Position numbers and translations under genes: made by a program | Assembly: GCF_001593955.1 (NCBI RefSeq) | Contig: NZ_LTAZ01000015.1 | Span: 1-64,000 of the forward strand | DNA length: 64,000 bases | Reading direction: 5' to 3' | From: Halalkalicoccus paucihalophilus | GTDB taxonomy: Archaea > Halobacteriota > Halobacteria > Halobacteriales > Halalkalicoccaceae | Notes under the pieces: generated by a model | Seen by the model: the letters and a program-made list of their open reading frames with translations, nothing else | What the model was told of the DNA's origin: nothing | Database searches by the model: none | Shown here: positions 8,516 to 17,872 of the stretch, one piece after another | How positions within the stretch are numbered: the first letter of the stretch is position 1 | Layout of the letters: each line of letters opens with the position of its first letter

Positions 8516-9154
8516 ACAGTAACCAACGAGTCGTTGCCAATTTTCTTTTATTCGAATCCTCAACAATAGCAAAATCTGGATGCAGAATTTTGGATTCGTC
8601 TTCCTGGCAAAACGGCCATACTATATTTTGTATACGGACTGTTTGGCCATAGTCTTCCATAGACCTCCAAACCGGCCGGTGCTCGAAATACTATACAGGG
8701 AGAAAGCCTACAACAGTTTCTGTCATACTTGTAACTGCAAGGTTTCCCATACCACATAGAAATTGAACCACTATGAGGAATGTTGGCACAATCTATAACT
8801 TGCTGGGGATGTCATCGAATACTGGAAACCGACAAACGGGGACGACACGCGAAGCCAATTCCATTCAAATCACAATGGAATTCCCTGCTGGGAACCCACT
8901 TCAAATCGCATTATAGCCCATTGCAGGTTATAAGAGTAAGAAGGCAAAACCCGTCGCTATCGGGCGAATGGGAAGCGCGTAGGACGAATATGGACTCGTC
9001 GGGAGTGGATCTCAAGACAACTCCCATGGTAAGGGAGACGATTTGACCAATCACACGAAAGATTCAGTTGCCTCAGCTATTCACAAACTACACTACGCAG
9101 CTCATTAGCTAAATCTGGAGCGTGTTCTTCCAGATGTGAGAGATCATCGCTTAA
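8516..9154. other. Intergenic, no supported gene
   Basis: About 640 bp. Frames exist on both strands but have no family resemblance or haloarchaeal composition. It may be the eroded flank of the module that begins at 9155. Confidence 0.5.
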
Positions 9155-9265
9155 TGGTCCACCTACTGGCGTTACGAGGCCTGCAACCGCGAATCCATCC
9201 GCGAGCAGGATCTCCACCGCGAGACCTTCCACGCCGACGAGTGTGAGGTAGCCGAGCGATGCTGA
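9155..9265 (+). pseudogene. C-terminal fragment of a small gene upstream of the zinc-finger gene
   Basis: After a TAA at 9152-9154 a coding-like frame reads YWRYEACNRESIREQD ... FHADECEVAERC and stops at TGA 9263-9265. It overlaps the ATG of the next gene (9259). The translational overlap shows it was the previous member of the same operon, but its 5' part is missing. Family not recognised. Confidence 0.5.
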
Positions 9266-9933
9266 CCGAAATCAGCATCGACACCACCCAACTGTTCGAC
9301 GGCACTCGACTTTCGAAAACCAACCCCGACTGCACGGCCTGCAACCGAACCCTCAGAGAAGGCGAACAGGTCACGATCTACGCCGTCCGACAAGAGGACG
9401 CCCCCAAATTCACGATCGAACGCATTTACTGCCGTGAGTGCACCCCCGAGGAACTCACTAGCCCGACGCTGGCCCTGAGCGAACACCTCCTCCAATCCCG
9501 GCTCACCCGCACGCTGGACGTTCGCACCCAGAGCGAGTTCCAGACACTCGGAGCAATCCAAACGCTCGATGCAAGCGTCCCAAGCGAAGGCAGCGCCGAA
9601 GCCTACGAGGAAGAGCCGCCGACAGCCCTTCTTCGAGACACTCATATCCAGAACCCCGCAAGCGCAGTCTATCACATCGACGACGGGGAGGGCCAGCCGC
9701 TGTGCAACTGCCAAACCAACGCCCAGTACACGCCGGTCCCACTCGCAGAAGCCGAGGCGAGTACGGCCCGCCAGTGTGGCAACTGCACGGTTGCCCGCGA
9801 AGGCGAACAGGCGACCAAGCCCTGCCCGCACTGCAATGCCCAGATCGGGATGAGTGCGTGGCCCCAACACGTCCGGGCGTGTACCGAGACACCACCCAAA
9901 TGGTGGCTGAGCGATGAGCCAGCCATCGGATGA
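9259..9933 (+). CDS. Haloarchaeal multi-zinc-finger protein of unknown function
   Basis: A 224-residue cytosolic-looking protein with several cysteine pairs. These are CTACNRTL (about residues 25-32) with CREC (about 58-61), CNC and CGNC in the middle, and a C-terminal finger CPHCNAQIG ... HVRAC. The pattern indicates at least two zinc ribbons or fingers. I recall such proteins from haloarchaeal plasmids and integrated elements, next to small winged-helix proteins as here. Start ATG at 9259 overlaps the preceding fragment; the downstream gene overlaps the end. Likely nucleic-acid or protein binding; no specific function can be given. Confidence 0.65.
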   Translation: MLTEISIDTTQLFDGTRLSKTNPDCTACNRTLREGEQVTIYAVRQEDAPKFTIERIYCRECTPEELTSPTLALSEHLLQSRLTRTLDVRTQSEFQTLGAIQTLDASVPSEGSAEAYEEEPPTALLRDTHIQNPASAVYHIDDGEGQPLCNCQTNAQYTPVPLAEAEASTARQCGNCTVAREGEQATKPCPHCNAQIGMSAWPQHVRACTETPPKWWLSDEPAIG

Positions 9934-10412
9934 TTCCCAGGCGGTCAATTGAACAGCTCCGCGAGGATCTCAGTGACTACAAGGAGTACGTTGGCCAGCA
10001 CCACGCGCGGATGAACCAACGGATCGCAACCCTCGAGGAAGACAACGACCGGCTCACCGAACGCGTCGCCGAACTCGAGGCCCAACTCGATCCGGATCCG
10101 AACGGCAAGGAGTACGAGTCGATGAGTCGCGACGAGCGCGTACACAAGATCCGGACAACCCTCTTCGAGGATGCCCAGCATCGCCACAGTGGGAAATCCC
10201 AGATGACCTACAAGGAAATTCTCCGGCTGTTCGACAATCATCCCTCCGATGGGTATGCGTACAAGCTGCTGACACTCGCCGGTGCAGAGGAAGGTTTCGA
10301 GTACGCCGACTCGAACGGGACTGGAAAAGTGGTTCGCGTCGATACTGGGGCTGTGAACGATGAGACGCTCGTTCATGCTGGGAATAATCGAACCAGCCAG
10401 GAGGCCGCCTGA
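9930..10412 (+). CDS. Coiled-coil plus winged-helix protein, companion of the zinc-finger gene
   Basis: A 160-residue frame with an N-terminal coiled coil (QRIATLEEDNDRLTER). A C-terminal helical/winged domain follows (MTYKEILRLFDNHPSDGYAYKLL), suggesting a DNA-binding dimer. The frame used starts at ATG 9930, overlapping the stop of the previous gene. However, a second ATG at 9914 reads MSQPSDDSQAVN in another frame and then meets a TGA. That looks like the native N-terminus, separated from the rest by a frameshift near 9950. The protein may now be made from the internal ATG with a shortened, altered start. Function unknown. Confidence 0.6.
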   Translation: MIPRRSIEQLREDLSDYKEYVGQHHARMNQRIATLEEDNDRLTERVAELEAQLDPDPNGKEYESMSRDERVHKIRTTLFEDAQHRHSGKSQMTYKEILRLFDNHPSDGYAYKLLTLAGAEEGFEYADSNGTGKVVRVDTGAVNDETLVHAGNNRTSQEAA

Positions 10413-10514
10413 GATGGCCCCAAACACCCTCCCCAAACCACCGCCACTTTAATTAGACTAAACCTATGTTGTTGTAGTAGCGGTAATAAAGGAAGCAGTA
10501 GCGGTGGGTCTACC

Positions 10515-10577
10515 GCCTCCACTCCACTCCAACGTGGAGGCTGGAGGCGTGAACGGATATCTGGCCGTTATTCACGC
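10515..10577 (+). terminator. Two overlapping hairpins downstream of the two-gene module
   Basis: GCCTCCA (10515-10521) pairs with TGGAGGC (10542-10548), and GCGTGAA (10547-10553) pairs with TTCACGC (10571-10577). The two stems overlap by two bases, so they could be alternative structures. A T-rich run follows at about 10590-10615. They could terminate transcription of the module or form a small structured RNA. Confidence 0.4.
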
Positions 10578-10678
10578 TGTGAAAAACCTGCTCTTGTCTT
10601 TTATCGTTTTTCTCTCTCACGGGCCCTCGTTGTATGAGTGACAGTCAACTCAGTCCAGCAGCAAAAACAAGCGCGTCA

Positions 10679-11614
10679 CTAGGAGGACGGAGTAAGATCG
10701 ACCCCCACATCCTCAGGGGTCAGCGTTTCGGGCAGCTCCCCCTCTCGATCACCAGTGATGTCGGCCAGGATTTCCGAGAGATAGCCGTTGAACAGCGCTG
10801 GATGTTCACTCATCGGGAAATGACCGATATCGCTCATCTCGACTGCTGTTGCCCCTTCCCCGATACCATCTGCTACTTCCCGCCCATCCGTTGGATCCGT
10901 CAGGTAATCGTACTCGCCGTTGACTGCATAGAGTGGACACTCACTGGCATCGATCTGATCGAGTTTCTCGCGGTAGTCGTGATCGACCGAGTAGTAGTAG
11001 AGATCGCCTTTGAACACGCCTGTCGCGCCTTGCTCATACAGGTACATCGTCTCTCGACGGGTCTGTTCTGGGCTTTGTTTGGCCATCAATCCCCAACAGG
11101 AGTACGCGTTGACCTCCGTTGTATTGACGTGGGGATGATCGAGCCAATCGATATGAAAGCCGGGACTGTACGCGCCACATTCGAGTCCGATCAGCGCTCG
11201 GAACCGATCCGGATACCAATCGGCCAGCTCCAGCGTAATGTTGCCACCCATACTTGAGCCCATATAGATCGGGTCCTCAAGATCGAGTGCATCCGCGATA
11301 CCGACGATCGTCGCGGCAAACTGTTCGGCATCTAATTCGTAGTCTTCTTCCCACCAGTCGTCACTGGTTGGTGGAACGGATTTCCCGTGGAAGGGCAGAT
11401 CGTATGCAATCACCCGAAACTCGTCGGTGATATCGTCATCTGCGAGGAGATGCCGCCATTCTTGGTTGTTACAGCCAGCCGTATGCTGGCAGAGGAGTGG
11501 AATCCCATCGTCTGGGCCGTTTTCCTCGAAGTAGATTCGATAATCGGTTCCATCGACATCGACGTGAACGTACTTGCCGGTGATCGGCTCGACTGTTCCT
11601 GGTTCAGTGCTCAT
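10679..11614 (-). CDS. Alpha/beta-hydrolase
   Basis: A 311-residue cytosolic hydrolase. The nucleophile elbow is GSSMGG with Ser121. The oxyanion region is QHTAGCNN (about 43-50), the acid residue probably lies in NGEYDYLTD, and the catalytic His is in IGHFPMSEHP. The family includes C-C bond hydrolases, esterases and haloperoxidase-like enzymes; the substrate is not determined. Its ATG overlaps the stop of the upstream sterol-carrier-like gene (TAATG), so the two are translationally coupled. This suggests a hydrophobic acyl, steroid-like or aromatic substrate, which is inference. Confidence 0.82.
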   Translation of the reverse strand: MSTEPGTVEPITGKYVHVDVDGTDYRIYFEENGPDDGIPLLCQHTAGCNNQEWRHLLADDDITDEFRVIAYDLPFHGKSVPPTSDDWWEEDYELDAEQFAATIVGIADALDLEDPIYMGSSMGGNITLELADWYPDRFRALIGLECGAYSPGFHIDWLDHPHVNTTEVNAYSCWGLMAKQSPEQTRRETMYLYEQGATGVFKGDLYYYSVDHDYREKLDQIDASECPLYAVNGEYDYLTDPTDGREVADGIGEGATAVEMSDIGHFPMSEHPALFNGYLSEILADITGDREGELPETLTPEDVGVDLTPSS

Positions 11615-12045
11615 TAGAGGTTCCCTCCGTTGTTGTGGGCTTTGCGCAGCAAGTCAAGCATCCGCTGAAACGCACGCAAATTCTGGAAAATAACTTTGTT
11701 GTTGCCAGTCAATTGGAGATGACCGTCATCACCTTTCACTGCACTTCGGTAGTGGGAGGCGATAATCTCGTGATTGAATGCTGGAGGAACTTCTTGGACA
11801 AACTCCTCCCATGCTTCAGTGTCACCCTCGACCCCGAAAGACCACTGATGATTCATCGCCGGGTTCGGGGTGATTGCGTCAATTTCCCCGCTATCGACTT
11901 GGATGAGAACCCGATCGTCACCGATCTCAATATAAAAATTTTCGTCGAATTTATCGTGGCCACGGACCTTCATCTCCGGGTCGCTGTTGACCGTCTCTTT
12001 GTAGTGTTCCCACCACGCTTGTGAACCGAGTTCTGTTTCTGCCAT
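11614..12045 (-). CDS. SCP2-like (sterol-carrier-fold) small protein
   Basis: A 143-residue acidic protein. The middle (GDDRVLIQVDSGEIDAI, then WSFGVEGDTEAWEEF) matches the plan of SCP2-type domains, which bind hydrophobic ligands. It is the first gene of a two-gene operon, with its stop overlapping the ATG of the alpha/beta-hydrolase. It probably delivers or binds the hydrolase substrate. The promoter should lie in 12046-12140. The family call is by fold-like pattern and moderately sure. Confidence 0.62.
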   Translation of the reverse strand: MAETELGSQAWWEHYKETVNSDPEMKVRGHDKFDENFYIEIGDDRVLIQVDSGEIDAITPNPAMNHQWSFGVEGDTEAWEEFVQEVPPAFNHEIIASHYRSAVKGDDGHLQLTGNNKVIFQNLRAFQRMLDLLRKAHNNGGNL

Positions 12046-12344
12046 TGTGGACTCCCAGTACTGGAAACCAGTACGGACCTAGTGATGAGTTCACAGGCTT
12101 GTAAAAGCCACCCACGGAAGATACAACCCATTTATTAGTGTATTTATAGGTTAAGGGATGGTATCCGCTGTTATCTTCGTCGGTCCGGTCCACAATTACG
12201 GTTGGAGATTTTTTCGTGGATAACGATTTTACTCCGCCAAGAAGGCGCCTATAGTCTCCTACCCGATAGCCAGACGATCGAATCAGAGACCCATCCTACC
12301 TGGTGGGGAGCACGTCGGCTTCAAGCGACCGGACGCAAGAGCGT

Positions 12345-12743
12345 TCAATCAGCGCCCGTATCCGCTTCGTTGGCCTCCCAGGAGGACAGGACGCGGTCGT
12401 ACTCGTGAAACTGCTCTCCCGAATGTTCGGTCACAACTGCGTACATATTCGCCGTTGGAATTGCCCACTGTTCGTGAGCAGTCTCGAAGGCCGCACGAAC
12501 GAACGTCCGTTGCTGTTCGAACTCTCGTCCCTCCCGGATGTCGGCGTTGAGCATTACTGCATCAGCATCGGGCTCAAGCCGTCCGAGTGAGAAAAACCCA
12601 TCCGCAAGTGTGTGGATCGTGACTGCAACGTGGCCCGTCCCGGTCGCCATATGATCAGCATACAGTTCGGTAACCGCGTCCGCAAAGTCGTGTTTTGCAG
12701 CCCTGTCGAGACCGATCGTCGTTTCGAACTGAAGATGTGGCAC
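12345..12743 (-). CDS. Tautomerase-superfamily protein
   Basis: A frame is open from 12893, but the biological start is most likely the GTG at 12743-12741. It places proline as residue 2 (PHLQFETTIGL). Tautomerases of the 4-oxalocrotonate/MIF type need an N-terminal proline as catalytic base after methionine removal. This gives 132 residues. The remaining sequence (VAVTIHTLADGFFSLGR, MLNADIREGREFEQQ) fits a CHMI or MIF-like trimer. Substrate unknown, perhaps an aromatic-degradation intermediate. It is monocistronic; a 48-bp inverted repeat lies upstream at 12849. Confidence 0.7.
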   Translation of the reverse strand: MPHLQFETTIGLDRAAKHDFADAVTELYADHMATGTGHVAVTIHTLADGFFSLGRLEPDADAVMLNADIREGREFEQQRTFVRAAFETAHEQWAIPTANMYAVVTEHSGEQFHEYDRVLSSWEANEADTGAD

Positions 12744-12848
12744 GACCGCTGAAACAACCGACCGCTGAATAGGTCTTTCTGTGTCCCATACTCCCCGAGA
12801 CAAGTGTATTCTCCGCGCGGCGGTGAAACAACAGCTTCGATCAGTTGG

Positions 12849-12896
12849 ACCTTGTGCAACATACCGGCTACGGCGGATTACGGTGTTGCACAAGGT
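12849..12896. repeat. TTGTGCAACA inverted repeat, copy 1
   Basis: ACCTTGTGCAACA (12849-12861) and its exact inverted copy TGTTGCACAAGGT (12884-12896) enclose a 22-bp centre. It lies 14 bp past the stop of the SprT-like gene. Three more copies occur in the window (50020, 55442, 63772) with the same arms but different centres. Confidence 0.85.
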
Positions 12897-12910
12897 TAAA
12901 CAAACCTATA

Positions 12911-13471
12911 CTATGCTTCTTCAATCGAGATCTCACCACCACATCGCCCACAAGAATACTGCTCTGGTCGCTTCACAACCTTTGACCGGCGATATCGCGG
13001 ATCACGACTCTCACACTCTTCACAAATGATCCAGTAGTTCGGGTCAGCATACCGCTCGCAATGCCGATCCGTCTCCAGCGGTTCAACCCACTGGGTGAAA
13101 GTCGACCCATGATCGGCCTCACCGCACTCGTGATACTGCCACGCGTGAATGAGCTCGTGGCGAACGACTCGGGAAAACTGCTCCCATCCATACGATTCAT
13201 ACGCGTCCCACGAGAGGCGAATCGTGATCTGCTTACTCTGGTAGTCGTAGATCGCGACGCCCGCGGAGCGCTGCATCCGCGTTGAGGTCTCCCAGTCGAT
13301 CGTCTCAACGGGTAACTCTGGAAAGTGCTCATCAGCAACCATCTCAGCATGGGCCGCTGCTCGCTCACACAGCGCCGCTTTCGTCTCTGGTTGATCTCGC
13401 CACTCGCTTTTTCTCATCACTCTGAGCGGGCGCTGTGTGGCTCTCAGCCGTCGAAGCAGTCCAGTCGCCAT
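12911..13471 (-). CDS. SprT-like zinc metallopeptidase
   Basis: A 186-residue protein with the SprT-like core. HExxH appears as RHELIHAWQYH (His105, Glu106, His109) with a third ligand His121 in ADHGSTF. It is followed by a C-terminal zinc ribbon (Cys150, Cys153, Cys174, Cys177). SprT/Spartan-type proteins cleave DNA-bound proteins in eukaryotes; archaeal members are less characterised. It is intact and of usual length. The first residues (MATGLLRRLR) may be preceded by an alternative start, and an internal Met at 19 is also possible. The gene stands alone. Confidence 0.85.
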   Translation of the reverse strand: MATGLLRRLRATQRPLRVMRKSEWRDQPETKAALCERAAAHAEMVADEHFPELPVETIDWETSTRMQRSAGVAIYDYQSKQITIRLSWDAYESYGWEQFSRVVRHELIHAWQYHECGEADHGSTFTQWVEPLETDRHCERYADPNYWIICEECESRDPRYRRSKVVKRPEQYSCGRCGGEISIEEA

Positions 13472-13900
13472 CAGTCAATCGTGCTTGCTTCATCGATCAA
13501 ATACTATCGTCGTGTTTGCTAGCGAACGATCCAACCACCGGACACCGCTTCAATCCTCGGTATCACCCTCCGCATGTGGATGCGGCGTTTGGAAGCTTCC
13601 ACGATAACAGGGTCAACACGAATGGTCCTCAAAGGTCGGTAGGTAGTTACAATTGCCCAGACGATTCCCTTCTTGCTGCTTATTGAGACCTGCATACGTC
13701 TTAAAAAAGTAATCTGAGTGCTCTTTCGATATCTGGTATATTGCTCGTTTTCCCTTTCACAATGCCGGATTTGGTATCCTTCTATCGAACAAAGGTAAAA
13801 CAGAGTATAGACTACCGAGCCACTTATCGGCCGTATACATAAACTTTGGTATCATCCCAACAAGGACTCTTCAACCTTGTCGCGTTTCGACGGACTGCGG
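13472..13900. other. Intergenic, nothing recognised
   Basis: About 430 bp between the SprT-like gene and UspA. No supported gene, RNA or clear repeat was seen. Confidence 0.5.
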
Positions 13901-14350
13901 TCAGTCTCCGTGTTTAGGCTCCTTTTCTCGAATGATCGTCACAGAACCGGGCGAACGGCGAGCGACCCGTTCGGCGACGCTTCCGAGCAGGAACCGGGAC
14001 AGTCCGCGTCGTCCGTGGCTTCCCAAAACAACATGATCAACATCGTGCTCCTCTGCGTATTTGACGATCGCATCGGCGGCCCTGCCGTCCCGCATAGCAG
14101 TGGTAACGGTGGTTCCATACTCGTCCGCAATCGATTCGGCTTGCTCTAAAAGTGCGGTGGCGGATTCCTGTGCCTGGTCGTACATTTCCTGTGAGTAGAA
14201 CCCGCCGTCCATATTCATACTTGACCACTCTCGAGGGTCGGTCACGTGAAGGACGTGGATGTCTGCATTGGGAAATGTCGAAAGGGCGTGGTGCAACGCG
14301 GCGTTCGATTGGGGCGATTCGTCGAATGGGGCCAAGATTCGCTGTACCAT
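13901..14350 (-). CDS. Universal stress protein (UspA family)
   Basis: A 149-residue UspA-fold protein starting MVQRILAPFDESPQS, with the ATP-binding signature VVLGSHGRRGLSRFLLGSVAERVARR split over about residues 110-135 (G-2x-G-9x-G-S). Members act in stress response, often near transporters. It is the only intact UspA gene in this window; two other UspA genes (25056, 31656) are decayed. It stands alone with an AT-rich upstream region. Confidence 0.88.
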   Translation of the reverse strand: MVQRILAPFDESPQSNAALHHALSTFPNADIHVLHVTDPREWSSMNMDGGFYSQEMYDQAQESATALLEQAESIADEYGTTVTTAMRDGRAADAIVKYAEEHDVDHVVLGSHGRRGLSRFLLGSVAERVARRSPGSVTIIREKEPKHGD

Positions 14351-15000
14351 GGTTCACAATCGATCCCAACTGATAAATTAGTATGGGTGTTCTCATGGTG
14401 ATGCCTTTCTCTTGAAACGGTTTTGTGTAGCTATATTCCTTGAACAAAAGGATTGACAGATATATATAATGATGGCTACAATGAAACGATAGAATAATCC
14501 AGCCCTGATTAATTGCACTGGTCTCTTCTCTTCCGTAGATCGGTTCAATTCCGAAATTACACTCATACATTAGTAATTCGGAAATTGACAAAAATTCAAC
14601 TAGATATTGAAGATAGCAGAACTGCAGTAGTATTATATCAAGGTCTTTTGGAGAGCTCTTTGGAGATTACTGCATAACTCAAGGTGGCCTCCTGCTGAAT
14701 TTTATTTCACCACTATACGGTATCATTATATTCTGAGTTACCACGTCTGATACACCTTCTGAACAGTGGCCACAGTATAGCATTCTTCATTGCTAAGCCA
14801 GCATTCGGTTGCGCCAGCCGGTAGTAGAGAAACTGCTTGAACTACTGGTGTGATGTTCGGAGAGTTGCGTTCGAATCGCTCCTACTCATGAATAAGTCCA
14901 ACTAAGCTAATTGCGCCACACAGACGGTGCTTTACCCTTATATAATACATACCTATTCAATCATTGTGTGGTATGAAACGAGTACTAGTGGGGCGGGTTA
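14351..15000. other. AT-rich intergenic region
   Basis: About 650 bp with frequent stops on both strands. It probably holds the UspA promoter. Nothing else was recognised. Confidence 0.5.
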
Positions 15001-15015
15001 CAAATAGTATCCCTC

Positions 15016-15299
15016 ATCCATGACTTGACCGGTTTCCAACGGGACCTGCTCTACGTTGTCACTGGGCGCGATGATCCAAACGGTCTCACGATCAAAGCTA
15101 GACTCGAAGAGTACTACGAAAACGAGATCCCTCATAGCCGGTTGTATCCAAACCTCGATACGCTCGTCATCAAAGGATTGATCGAGAAGGGTGAGGCCGA
15201 TCAGCGGACGAATTATTATCGACTGACTGCCCGAAGCCACCGCGTTTCGCCCGGGTGGAGACCCTTCGAGAACGGGCTTTCGGAAGAGAGGCAAGCTAA
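15016..15299 (+). pseudogene. PadR-family regulator, start lost and frameshifted
   Basis: The frame HDLTGFQRDLLYVVTG ... SRLYPNLDTLVIKGLIEKG matches the winged-helix start of haloarchaeal PadR regulators. The codon where relatives have ATG (before HDLTGF) is ATC at 15016-15018, so only a TTG at 15025 is available. Near 15240 the reading frame shifts. After the shift the other frame reads RFARVETLRERAFGREAS and stops at 15297-15299, which is the expected PadR C-terminal helix. Two lesions indicate a pseudogene, though a short product from the TTG is possible. Confidence 0.65.
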
Positions 15300-15593
15300 C
15301 TAGCGTATAACCCTATATATTGGTCCCCGTTGCAGATCGATTCCGTCCTAGTGTGTGGCCTAAACAGGACCGTCTACAATAGCCAGTAGGACTGTGATCA
15401 AGAGCAACTGTCGGCCAAGTACCCACTATGATCCCCAAATAGAAGCTGTCCCGCCAAGAAATTACTATAATCGGCTTGTCGCAACAGAAGACTAGTGCTG
15501 GACGCGATATCAGTATCGGAGTGGACAGTGTTACTGGATTGGTCCCGATAGGCGTCTTTCCCATCCTGGAACCGGGCCACGATTGTTCTCGAC

Positions 15594-16028
15594 CTACGGA
15601 TTCTGGGTCTCCGTCCAGCCGCCAGCATCTACCATCTCGAACAGCTTCCCCCAGTTCTCGTCGTTTCGGCTCTCCGGGAGCTGATCACGTAACTGCTGGA
15701 AATCCGACGGTGGCACCACCGTTTCGATCAGATCGATGATCACTCACGCGTGGAAGGCGGCTTCAACCCTGTCGACGCCCGTGCCCTCAATTTCGCTGAC
15801 TCGCGAGACGAACTCCTGCCAGTCGAACCGCTGGCTGTGGGTCTGAACCGCGCCAGTCATGTACCATTTGATCTCCAAGGGGAGGTTGGCGGCGAAATCC
15901 TCGGCGTTTCCTTCGGGAATCCGTTCACCGAGGACCATGAGCGTCGCACGGATCGCCCGAACTGCATGGCCCGTATCTTGTAACTCAAGGCGGTGCTGTA
16001 CCTGGCCGGTAAACTCGTCGAAGTTCAT
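15594..16028 (-). pseudogene. DUF2267 gene interrupted by a single TGA
   Basis: The first 94 codons (MNFDEFTGQVQHRLEL ... VEAAFHA) are the N-terminal half of a DUF2267 protein. At 15744-15746 a TGA occurs where an arginine CGA is expected. The same frame then continues as VIIDLIETVVPPSDFQQL and ends with FEMVDAGGW before a TAG at 15594. All of the family length is present, so one C-to-T change explains the break. DUF2267 proteins are soluble and of unknown function. Confidence 0.75.
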
Positions 16029-16199
16029 CGTATCGTGTGTCTTCGATTCCCAGTGACATTAATCCCTGAGATCACTCTCACTTTGCCGGACAACCGTCTT
16101 CAATAGATAGACGTTCAACAGGATCCGAGCCTATCATATCCGATTGGCAGTAGTCTCCAACGAACCGTCATCTCGTATGGCTTAACAGGACGACTCAGA

Positions 16200-16392
16200 T
16201 CAGAGGAGTACGAGTGCGAACATGAAGTAGATCACGATACTGAGTGTGGTTGAATGGCAGTCACAAGCGGGCCACTACCGAGTGCTGGGTCCACCCCCCA
16301 TCCGAATAAACCCGATCGGGATGACTGAGGCAAGGATGATCGTGAAAGCAGTTGCCAGGGCTATTCGAACTACCATCTCAGGAGGTACATAA
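16200..16392 (-). pseudogene. 3' fragment of an MgtE-type cation transporter
   Basis: Minus-strand pieces read IILASVIPIGFIRMG and, after a frameshift, LSIVIYFMFALVLL before TGA at 16200-16202. These match the last membrane helices of the MgtE integral domain. The DNA is about 80 percent identical to 18240-18345, so there were two MgtE copies in this neighbourhood. The PiT and small membrane genes now lie between them. Confidence 0.6.
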
Positions 16393-16526
16393 GATTACTA
16401 CTGGCCACAGAATAACTCTGTTAGGAACACGATGATGCGGACTCTGATCGAAAATATACTCTTCTTGCGCAGGAAACGGAGGATAGCGTGGACTACTTAT
16501 TTCTGGTAGAGTACGCTAAACTGAGC

Positions 16527-17696
16527 CTATCCAACGAATGGGAAGAAAACGAAGAATGCGTATGAGAGGCCGAGCGAGACGCATGGTCCGATGACCCACA
16601 TCAAGACAAACTTCGTCACAGCTTGCGGGTTAAACAATTCGTTAGCCTCCATCACCTCGGGTTCCTCCTCACCGATTTCCGGCACCTTCTCGGGTGTCTC
16701 GACCTTGAGTGCGCCCATCGACAAAACGTCAACATCGATCTCACCCTGTACGAGATCTTTTGCGGCGATCAACCGACTCGCACGTCCCCACCCGAGACCT
16801 ACAATGGTCATGACGGTCGCCATCACGAGGCTGATCGGGATTCCGATGTACGAGAGAATGGTCGTGATAGTCGCCGCCGTCACCATCACAATAACTGCCG
16901 CTAGCAACGGAATATCAGAGAGTTCGCCTCCAACGGAGTCCATTGTCCGTCGAGCGATGGTGAATCCGCCCAGTCCGATTGCGACCGTCCCGAGGAGGAT
17001 CGCAGGATTATCCGAGAGCGCACCATCGCTCACCAACGGGGCGACAGCGTTCGGGACGTTGCTTGCGCCGGCGCTAAACGCCATATAGCACGCGGCAACT
17101 AACACGACGATGGTGCCGACGAACTCTTGGTGCGTCGTGTTCGGGCCGAGTGCGGGCTTCGGAATCGTCCCGCTTTGATCGAGGACGAGCAACGCCCCTG
17201 GTGTGGAGGAGACTTTGAAGTGCCGATCGAGGTGCGGGTATAGATAGCGTCCGATTACACTGCCGATCCAGAAGCCGATGAGGGGAGTGAAGATCCACCA
17301 CGCTCCGATTCTCCCCATTGTCTCCCACTGGAGTGTACCAGTCGCTAGCCCCAACCCGGCAATCGACCCGACGGTCGTCATCGAAGTGGGGACAGGGACA
17401 CTGAAGACGTTCGCAATAAGGATTCCCAGTCCAATAAAAAAGAGGACGGCAACTCCGACTTCGAGCGAGATGGCGGTAGTAATGATGTCGTTGGCAAGTG
17501 TATCGATGACGTTGCGACCGACCGTCCACCCGCCCAAGAAGACGAAAAACGTCATCACCGCGGCGGCCGTCGTCTTCTTCACCAGTCCTACACCGACAGC
17601 TGGTCCCCACACGACCCCAGTTGACGAGCCGCCGATGTTGAACCCGACGAAGACCGACGCCGCGACCCCAACGAGTAGAATCACGGTAAGTTCCAT
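16527..17696 (-). CDS. PiT-family inorganic phosphate transporter
   Basis: A membrane protein of 389 residues from the likely start MELTVILLVGV (17696); the frame is open 16 codons further up. It has about ten helices in two halves. Each half carries the PiT signature, GFNIGGSSTG near the N-terminus and SAGASNVPNAVAPLV around residue 225. A hydrophilic loop lies before the last helices. PiT carriers import phosphate with H+ or Na+. The Asp of the usual GxND signature is replaced in both repeats (N-I-G and S-N-V), so ion coupling may differ. It sits between two MgtE relics. Confidence 0.8.
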   Translation of the reverse strand: MELTVILLVGVAASVFVGFNIGGSSTGVVWGPAVGVGLVKKTTAAAVMTFFVFLGGWTVGRNVIDTLANDIITTAISLEVGVAVLFFIGLGILIANVFSVPVPTSMTTVGSIAGLGLATGTLQWETMGRIGAWWIFTPLIGFWIGSVIGRYLYPHLDRHFKVSSTPGALLVLDQSGTIPKPALGPNTTHQEFVGTIVVLVAACYMAFSAGASNVPNAVAPLVSDGALSDNPAILLGTVAIGLGGFTIARRTMDSVGGELSDIPLLAAVIVMVTAATITTILSYIGIPISLVMATVMTIVGLGWGRASRLIAAKDLVQGEIDVDVLSMGALKVETPEKVPEIGEEEPEVMEANELFNPQAVTKFVLMWVIGPCVSLGLSYAFFVFFPFVG

Positions 17697-17872
17697 ATTA
17701 GGGAACAAGGACGTCGATAGACAACTGTGTTTTGTAGCTCTCATATGGGGATATGATAGAATATGAACAATTTATCATATAGGAATGATAAAATGCTGTA
17801 TCGGGATACCTGCAGATGCGTTCGCGTACTTTTCTCAGAGTTTTACCGGGAATCGAAGTACAGCGGAGAGAT

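Noticed and set aside
8820..8960. Possible CRISPR-like repetition of CAAATC blocks
   Set aside because: Only two short imperfect copies, no regular spacing and no cas genes in the window.
8780..9046. 88-codon plus-strand frame with a CxxC pair near its start
   Set aside because: Composition is basic and unlike haloarchaeal proteins, with no family resemblance; treated as chance.
9172..9948. 258-codon minus-strand frame antisense to the zinc-finger gene
   Set aside because: Valine/glycine-rich shadow frame; the plus-strand gene has clear cysteine pairs and operon overlaps.
14037..14591. 184-codon minus-strand frame overlapping UspA
   Set aside because: Out of frame with the clear UspA gene and AT-rich beyond it.
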